Shown: positions 56,617 through 64,000 of the stretch, piece by piece | How positions within the stretch are numbered: the stretch's first letter is position 1 | Layout: every line of letters starts with the position of its first letter | The notes under the pieces: model-generated | Databases searched by the model: none | The model's input: only the letters and a program-made list of their open reading frames with translations | Told to the model about the DNA's origin: nothing | From: Corydoras sp. C115 | Taxonomy: Eukaryota > Chordata > Actinopteri > Siluriformes > Callichthyidae | Length of the DNA: 64,000 nt | Assembly (NCBI GenBank): GCA_019802505.1 | Contig: JAFMOC010000003.1 | Coordinates: 46,001 to 110,000 of the forward strand | Direction: 5' to 3' | Program-made: the position numbers and the translations under genes

Positions 56617-56852
56617 CTTTTCGGGTGCTGGGCAGATACACCCAGGACAGCGCGTCAATCTAACGCTGGGTATATCCTCACTCACACACAACATAGTATA
56701 TAAAGTATAGGGGCAACTCAGAGCAGACAATTCATCTTGAATCCATGTTTTTGGATTGTGGGAGGGAACCAAAGAAGCCAGAGAAAACACACACAGACAC
56801 AGAGAACATCTAGATTGGGATTTGAACCTGGATCCTCATCATGCCGCCCAGT
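56616..56852 (-). repeat. SINE-A, older type, 3' part replaced by TA tract
   Basis: Minus-strand copy beginning 'cttttcgggtgctgggcaga' right after the TA tract, with older-type 'gcagacaattcatcttgaat' and ending 'catgccgccca'. The tail side is lost into the microsatellite, similar to the 14.16-14.43 kb arrangement. Confidence 0.8.
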
Positions 56853-58661
56853 ATATAAATTATGAATACATATTTAGAACAAAACTTCTATTAAGCTAAA
56901 TAGTGTATAAGTGACAGCATTATATTTTAGATATGTAAATAATGATGAGAAAAAAAGGAATTAACTCTAATAACAGTTTTATTTTGATGTGATTTAATAA
57001 AAAGGCATTTGGCAAACACAAATATTAACCCTCTTTCACTAAACACCCTTTTTGCTACATTTGGTACAGTGAACCGTTTCACCTCATATTTCTGCAGCTT
57101 CATTTCATGCACTCTCGACAAAGAACCAGTAGGTTCTGTCTGTCCAAATTGGAGGCTCTGAAGTGGCACTCGAGGCTTTATAATAAAGAGATATGACTGT
57201 TGTTATTGGGTGTAATCTTGATGAAAAGTCTCATTAAAAGATGGCAAGGGCTTTGGAAAGAGGGATATCTCTGGTCTTTGCACTCTATGGATTTAATTAA
57301 AGGAGCTAAGAAAACAAGATTTACAATTCATAGCTGCCAAATTTACCTGCCGCAATGAGGCACTTTATTCAAACAGGGCAAACTTAATGTTATCTTTTTA
57401 GGCTTGGATGGAAGAAATTAATAAGTTAGGCATGTAAAATTATAAACTAATTTTGTTTTGCATTCATTAAAAATGCATAATTTTAGTATCACTGACACTC
57501 AAACACCCTTCTCATACAAGCTTAAATATCTTATACTGAATCTGTGATTTGGTTTCAATTTTGTTTCCATATTAAATTTATATTATGCATTAAATTACTA
57601 ACTTGCATTCCACAAGAGCATTACACATAAGCATCCTGGACATTGTGCGCACACAGTCAGTTCTGTTTGTAATGTTTACTGGTCTTTTGAAATTCATTAC
57701 GACCTCTGCAGTTTTTCCAAACCACATTTCATAAAAATATTTGGTACTAAAACATATATAGCCATCCTCTGCTTTGTGGATTTTTAACCCTATGGAAGCT
57801 GTTTAAAAGTAATTTGCATTTAAAACTTTGCATTACACCTTTTTGTATCCACACAAATATAAGGGCAGCTATAATATCACCTTTGGGTCACTGATGGCAA
57901 AAGGTAATTGTTTAAGGGTAACATTGGCAACAACAACAACAAAAAAAAATCAATAAAAAAAAAACTTGCATACCGTATGCAGCATTTTGCAAAAGGTCAC
58001 ATTTCACACAAAAGGTTACAAATTCGAGTTATAAAATTTTAATTATTTTTTAAAACAATTTTTTAGGACAAAGTTCCTTTATAAATACAGATATAAACAT
58101 TATAATGAATAAATATTTATTTTAAAGAGCAAATTTTGAAATTGGCATCTGAAATGTCCCTCTTAAACAAAACAAAAGAATAATAATAATTAAATAAATG
58201 AATCCTAAATAAATAAATAAATACACCTCAGTTGGTTTGGTCATTAATGTCACCTCATCAAGAAGCTTATTAGAGGAGCTTTGCCTTTTATAAAGAATAT
58301 GGACCTGTAATTACTTAGTCCCCAAAAAAAACATCCATCATTTTCCATTTGATTTAATATTTTTAAATTTAAAAGTATTGGTTTGTATGAATATTAAAAT
58401 GGATTAAAATGCAGTCTGTCAAAACATTGTGTTTGAGCACATGCTAATGTAACTCTTGTTGTTTCTTAAAAATTTTAGAATCATGTTATAATGACTAGAT
58501 GCCTGATTAAACTTAATTAAACCTGCAAAGAATGTGTAGCAGCATCGTTTTTAAACATGGACAAATACTAAATAAATAAATTAATACTTTAAATAAAAGT
58601 GTGGATTAACAAAGATCTATACTGTTTGTTAGTTAACTTAAATTGAATTGCTATTAATATT
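56853..58661. other. Unique AT-rich DNA, ~1.8 kb
   Basis: Contains the source or sister copy (56974-57028) of a 55-bp repeat found again at 58688-58742. 57.18-57.38 kb is less AT-rich and may be conserved. No gene recognised. Confidence 0.45.
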
Positions 58662-58813
58662 TATTTGTTAATACAACAAATGAATACCAGTTTTATTTTT
58701 ATGTGATTTAATAAAAAGGCATTTGTCAAACACAAATATTAATTATATAATATATAAATTATATAAATAAAATTTAATTTCTATTAGATTAAATTTGTTA
58801 ATATAACAAATGA
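58662..58813. repeat. Templated-looking insertion flanked by 21-bp repeats
   Basis: Repeats atttgttaatacaacaaatga (one substitution apart) lie at ~58662-58682 and ~58792-58812. Between them sits a copy (58688-58742) of 56974-57028, differing at about two of 55 positions. Confidence 0.65.
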
Positions 58814-59988
58814 AACAATTTAATAGTCTACTGGATTTAGCAGATTACTAAATAAGGCGGTAAAATCAAAAAGGCATTTTGAAAGACTTGAATAGTACAT
58901 CTGGTTGAGCCTGAGAAAAAAAAAACTTTTTTTTTTTTTCATAAAAATAAATCTAAAAGAAATTGCTCACAAAAAAAAAATATCATAAGCTCATTTGTTA
59001 TTTGTTTTTGTCATATGTACAAACTGGCTGATCATCAGAACAATATAATAATACTGTTGTTGGCAGCAATTTTCTTCCTTCGGACCAAATTATCTTCCAA
59101 TCCAATTATAACACATATCATTTGGAGCCTTCTTATAATTTACGCTTTTATTCCCGAAATATTTCTGCAATATATTTTGTCATATTTGCAACAATATTTT
59201 GGCATACAGACTCAGCCAGATGTGCACAGTAGAAAAACAAATGTTTGCATATGTCATGGTCTTTTTTTAGACCTTGCTGCTTTATCAGCCAAATAAATAT
59301 CCAGAGGCTGGGTTTGTTTGGCCTTACCGAAAGATGTAAGCAGTTATTTCACTACCGTGTTGTGAAAACGCATCAAAATGTATTTGCCATGTCACCACAA
59401 AATATTTAAAGCTACACAAAACACAGCCACTGTTCAGTAATCAATGAGAAAGCCACACTACTGTGAGGGAAAGTGGAGAGTGCTGATAGTGATTTAAGAA
59501 AATGAGCACAGAGTTAAAAAGAATCTTGTAAATTTAACTCCAAGCTACTCCCTCCGTTGGTCTGCCTTTGTTAAGGAGGCCGTGATTAATGGGTACTTAC
59601 ACAACTTGGGCATCCAATTAATTTGCTTAATTATATCAGGCAGCATCAATGGCAGAGAAGGCCAAAACAGAGAAGGTAATTCTCTTTTATTAAGGCTAAT
59701 GCCTTTACCCATGATAAGAGTACTATTTTAATTAACGGAGTGCTAGCTACAATTAGGACATTGTGAAAAAGTGTACTACACATGTGTATCTATTTAGGGC
59801 CTTCTAAGTGCTGACTTTAAATACACAGAAAAACTTTTTTATTTTTTTTTTTAAATCCATAACTAATTCCAGTGCTTACATTATAGATTTGTCTCTGCTA
59901 TAAAGCTTATTTTAATGTTTTTATTTTTTGTATTTTTTACAAAAACAAGAAAAAGGTTTGTGTTTGGAAAGACCATAAAATAAATGAA

Positions 59989-59997
<9 letters not shown>
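58814..59997. other. Unique AT-rich DNA (candidate conserved element at 59.53-59.76 kb)
   Basis: 'ctccctccgttggtctgcct', 'ccaattaatttgcttaatta' and 'taattaacggagtgctagct' lie within a repeat-free segment rich in homeodomain-like TAATTA words. Conservation is unverified. Confidence 0.35.

Positions 59998-60071
<74 letters not shown>
59998..60071. repeat. (TA)n microsatellite
   Basis: About 37 units. Confidence 0.95.
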
Positions 60072-60077
<6 letters not shown>

Positions 60078-60171
60078 ACTATATATATATATAGATTTTA
60101 TAGATTATAGATATTTACAGAAGTAATAAGATAATTAAGAATAAATTAATTATAGTGGTTTAATTTTTTCT

Positions 60172-60420
60172 TATCAGAATCAGAATACTTTATTAATCCT
60201 CGGGGGGAAATTGCAGTTTTTACAGATACTCCATTAGAAGTGTTTATATATACAAAAGGGCAAATAAAAATTTACAATAAGCACAGTAAAAATTAAACTA
60301 AAAGTACTAAAAATAGGCAATAAAGTTGAAAATATAATGCACTGTGTAGCAGTGTGTATGTATAATATTATACATTTGAATAATTATCCTGATTAAGTTA
60401 TTGCACATCAAAGTTGAAGT
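60172..60420 (-). repeat. LINE-like 3' end, minus strand
   Basis: Begins 'atcagaatcagaatacttta' and 'ttaatcctcggggggaaatt', the reverse complement of the tail at 11.41 kb, followed by ~200 bp with 'ggcaataaagttgaaaatat'. This is the 3' UTR region of a fish LINE whose family I cannot name. No protein part remains. Confidence 0.55.
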
Positions 60421-61882
60421 TGTTTTACTGAGTGAGAGTTAAAATATATATCTTATATTTATATCTGTACTAAACAAATCATTTAATTAATTTTTTGTCA
60501 TCAAATTGTTTAAAGTTGTATCACTAATTACAACCCAAATCTGTAATATACAAAAGAAAAAGCCACAAAATCTATATAGTGAGTTTTTTTTTTTTTTTTT
60601 TTTTTTTGGCTCAAGGCCATATCAGATTGTACAGAAGATTGTGCTATGGTCAGATAAATCTATGCTTTTTTTTTCAGAGTTCTCCATGCAAAATACAAAT
60701 AAGACTATCCTAACTGTTTAAACACTTAAAGCCAACATCTGTCATGCTATGAAAATACATCCATGCACATGGCATGATTGACTTTCTTATGTATGACATT
60801 TATTTTAGAATAGAGTCTGCATGTTATCAAACATATTGTAGCCTAGTCATAAATGTGAATGCATGCATGAATATGTCTGTGTACCCTGAATTATTCGGCC
60901 GTCTTCAGAGCACATTTTGCCTTTGGATAGGTTTCATTACCCCCTGCGACCCAAATTATAAGCGGCTTAAAAAAGAATGAATTAGCAGCTCTGCTTAATA
61001 TGGTATAGCGTAAAGGAGCTATTCCTCAGAACATCAGATTTCCAACCCAGCTGAAGACTGAAAGGTCATTTAAGGCCTGTAAGTCATTAAGAACATCAAA
61101 CCCATACAGATTCCACTTCTAGATTCCACCTAAAATCATGTACAACTATTTATCAGAATTATAACCATTTAGTTCTCCTGAGACTTCATAGATTAAAGAA
61201 AGTTTTTTTTTTTTTTTAACCCACATTGCTCTCAGAGCAATTACAAGTATGTAATTAGCAAACTGCCATAGAATCCATTCGACATACATATTCCCTAACC
61301 AGTTTATTGCAGGTCATTAACTTGACATTGGTTTAGAAATTCACATGAAGGGTGTCCATTCCATATTAATTAAAATAATTCCATTTACACGTGTTGAGAA
61401 ACTATAAAGTGTATTTTAGCACTCCTTGACCAACATTTAAATAGTTTTAGTGCCACAATTTTGTTTTTGCCCATTAAAAGTGCAAATCAAACCCAGATAC
61501 GATTTTAGCTACAATGTTTTTTTCTGCACCTGGTTTCCATCAGTATGTCAATTACTTGTGACATTCATATTAAATTAAACTAATAATAATTTTTAAAGGG
61601 TTATAAAAGTTAAGAATCTAGATCTAATACAGATTTTTAAAAAAGCATGGAAGTTTTTTTTAAAAAAGCCGTTTGACTTTTTTTTTTTTTAAACAAGTTT
61701 TTAAACACCTTTTCATAACACCTTTGGTTTTAGGTGGAAGAACATGTTAAAACCCTATTAGTCTGTATAGTACTGCTGCCACTTACCAACTGATTTATTA
61801 CAAAAAAAGTTACATAAATTATAGTATTATTATTATAGTATTGTTGCCAAATTGGCTTATGATATACTGTATGACTTAAATA
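60421..61882. other. Unique AT-rich DNA, ~1.5 kb
   Basis: Poly-T runs at 60.58-60.61, 61.2 and 61.68 kb. Nothing else recognised. Confidence 0.45.
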
Positions 61883-62260
61883 TCATCCATCCACCCATCC
61901 ATTATCTTTCGCTTAATCTTATACTGGGATCGCAGGGGTTCCCAATGCCAAACGAGGGGAGAAGGGACTATGGGAAAGGGCACCAATCTATTGAAAATGA
62001 AAGTGATCTATTTTTCCTACTGTGCTTACACAAAGAGGAATTTTTCCTTCACATTTAACAAGCACACACTCATCCATATACAAACATAACACACACACAA
62101 ACACACACTATGTAGGGGCAATTTAGATATAGTAATAGTGATTTATTTTGCCTGCTGTGCGTACACATAGAGGAATTTTGTCCTCCATATTTAATCCATC
62201 TGTGCAGTGAAACACACACACATATACACACACTGGTGCAGCAATTGAGCAATTTTTTGA
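61883..62260 (-). repeat. Mosaic of SINE-A and two SINE-C pieces
   Basis: SINE-A (minus, tail 'catccatccacccatccatt') runs to 'gggcaccaatctatt', is interrupted by a SINE-C piece (~61998-62060, 'gtgatctatttttcctactg'), resumes as 'agcacacactcatcc' to 'tgtaggggcaatttaga', then meets a second SINE-C piece (~62130-62255). This implies insertion of SINE-C into SINE-A. Confidence 0.65.
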
Positions 62261-62267
62261 GCAAAAT

Positions 62268-62882
62268 TTCTAAAGGGTTCAAAAGCTGTCATAATGAGAC
62301 ATAATGGAAAGGACCATTCACAAAAGAATAAAATTTACATTTAGCAGGTCAAAAAATGTGTATCTGTATCTGCTATCTACCCTCACATGATGGAATCCAT
62401 ACATTCCATCCAACCATCTTTAATAATACAGAGAATGAAAGTAAACAAAAAACAACAACAAAAAAAAGCAAAGCTGGGAGTTTTTTAGCGTGGGCTAGAT
62501 TTTTAAAACCATGGCGGTAGATTCTCTGGACTTTATAAATTCTCTCATATGAGTGAATCATTGTGAATTCTTGTCTAAATATGTTCTGCCTGTGGGCAGC
62601 GATAGCTCTTTCAAGTCCTAATGGTGTGAAAACTGAGAAAAATACAGTAGTGAGGGGCAGTGGTTGTTTTTCTTTGTTTTTATACTCTATATTATTATAG
62701 ATGGTTGGATGGAATGTATGGATGGATAAATTGATGTATGGATTCCGTCCTGTGAGGCTACATAGCAGCTAAATATATATATATTTTGACCTGCAAAATG
62801 TAAAACGCACCTTTTATGCTTTTGTGGATGCTCCATTCCCTTGTGGCTCTTTGTGAATAAGCTTGTGAACGCTTTATAAATG
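62268..62882. repeat. ~0.6-kb imperfect palindrome (foldback element)
   Basis: The left arm 62268-62470 is mirrored by the reverse complement of 62650-62882. Matching words include 'gatggttggatggaatgtat', 'tgtgagg', 'tagcag', 'ttttgacctgc', 'cttttgtg' and 'agcttgtgaac/agcttttgaac'. The right arm has a short extra 'gatggataaattgatgtat' segment. The central ~180 bp has no open frame. It resembles a foldback/MITE-type DNA element with long terminal inverted repeats, unrelated in sequence to family P. Confidence 0.75.
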
Positions 62883-63420
62883 TTTATATTTCCACATAAC
62901 TTTAACCATAAATGTTAATAAATAGAAGGAAATAAAACAACTGGTACAAAAATGCACATACTTGCATTGGTTATTTATTTACCCAGAAATTAATGTAATA
63001 ATGTAATATGTAGATGGCAAAAGTGTGTAAACTTTAAGATTAGCAAAATCAATTTAGAGAAAAAGAATCTAAAATTAAAGGTTCATCTTGTGGAGATAAA
63101 TCATGGCACAAAGTTTTTTTTTTGAGAACCTAGACGAGTTGTTGATGTTGATTGTGCTGGTTGGACTCCATCAATCCTCAATCAAGCAAATTGTGATAAT
63201 TTAAAACCATTATTACAGATCACCCTCTTCAGGAGTGTTTGATCATCAATGTCCACATTAGGAGCCATACATTTTAAAATCTGCAATATCACAAAGTACA
63301 AGATATACTTTTAGCCCTTAAGACATTGTCTTACAACGTCTTATGACATTAAAAGAGACCATCAGAAAAAACACCAAACAACAATAGGGCACATGGTTGC
63401 AAGGAGAATGCCGCTACTCT
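62883..63420. other. Unique AT-rich DNA
   Basis: Nothing recognised. Confidence 0.45.
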
Positions 63421-63600
63421 CATTGTGTTTGAATCTCTGTGCTGGGGATCCAGGTTCAAATCCCAGTCTGGGTGAAGATTCCATGTTCTCCCCATGAGTT
63501 TTTTCTGGGTTCTCTGGTTTCGTCTCACAGTCCAAAAGCAAGGATTCAATGTAAATTGGCTGCTTTAAATTGTCTCTGTAGAGTCTTAGAGTCTGATTTA

Positions 63601-63639
<39 letters not shown>

Positions 63640-63765
63640 CTGTGATGGTTGGCGCCCTGTACTAGGTGCATCTGCCCAGCGCCCAAAACGTTCTCCCCTG
63701 GATGGGCATGGGGAACCCCCCCCCATGACTCTAGTAGAGGATAAAGCGGGAGATAACGAATTATA
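63421..63765 (+). repeat. SINE-A, older type, with GT expansion
   Basis: Plus-strand copy with 'gctggggatccaggttcaaa' and older-type 'aaggattcaatgtaaattgg'. The A-box part of the head is missing, and a GT run at 63605-63638 has grown from the usual TG-rich stretch. Ends 'ggataaagcgggagataacg'. Confidence 0.85.
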
Positions 63766-64000
63766 TGAAATCTTTAATCACTGTACTGTATGAAGATGAT
63801 TGATGTTTCAGCACAACAGTTAATTTTCACTAGGTAAATAATTAAATCTTAAGTTTAAATATAATCCAGGCACAAAGATTAGCAGTTGAGGATTAAAGAC
63901 CTTTAAAGACTGAACACCGACAGTCTTGCAGTCTGGGTATTTGGACTTCATTTTTAAAACATCTCTAAATAGAAGCAATAAGTGATAGGTAAGCAGTAAG
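63766..64000. other. Unique AT-rich DNA to window end
   Basis: Nothing recognised. Confidence 0.45.

Overview
The window looks like intergenic or intronic DNA from a teleost fish. It is AT-rich, I found no convincing protein-coding gene, and it is crowded with SINEs that carry tRNA-like heads, 3' pieces of L2/CR1-like LINEs, palindromic non-autonomous elements and long TA, CA and ATT microsatellites. The conserved repeat words (for example 'gtttcctcccacagtccaaa' and 'tctgctaaatgac') are ones I associate with ray-finned fish genomes. An ostariophysan such as a catfish is possible, but the sequence does not settle this. Almost every open frame over 60 codons is either a translation of the dominant SINE (hence the recurring peptide words FSKLPHIEC and GRYTQDR) or a poly-Tyr/Ile product of TA repeats.

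The dominant repeat, called SINE-A here, has roughly 50 recognisable copies on both strands. A complete copy is about 340 bp. It has a tRNA-like head with an A box (tggcttagtgg) and a B box (ggttcgaatcc), a GT-rich body, and a GGAT or GAAT tail. At least nine copies have clear 10-14 bp target-site duplications (TSDs). A younger and an older sequence type can be told apart, and young copies sit nested inside old ones near 15.5 kb and 22.2 kb. Two further SINE types are present. SINE-B has a 3' tail that matches the L2/CR1-like LINE fragments at 18.5-19.3 and 25.6-26.25 kb. SINE-C is mostly seen on the minus strand.

Layout. 0-3.2 kb: SINE-B fragment, a full SINE-A and a tandemly duplicated transposon-like unit. 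4-16.2 kb: a dense SINE-A field with a shared-TSD SINE pair at 7.2-7.9 kb. 16.2-19.3 kb: mostly unique DNA, two hairpins and two LINE 3' ends. 19.4-24.8 kb: SINEs and long unique DNA. 24.8-32.2 kb: SINE-B/C and LINE, then a threefold ~0.87 kb tandem repeat (27.1-29.7 kb) and a ~0.5 kb repeat cluster (30.1-32.2 kb). 33-38.9 kb: SINE-A plus a dispersed/tandem segmental duplication. 39-54 kb: unique DNA with scattered SINEs and two copies of a palindromic AT-rich element. 54-64 kb: AT-rich DNA, very long TA tracts, sparse repeats, and a ~0.6 kb imperfect palindrome at 62.3-62.9 kb.

Nothing here works together as a gene set. The visible logic is that of mobile elements: Pol III-promoted SINEs mobilised by LINE enzymes, successive nested insertions, and local duplications that copied SINEs with their flanks. 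Some unique stretches read like conserved non-coding elements, but that cannot be judged without comparison to other genomes.
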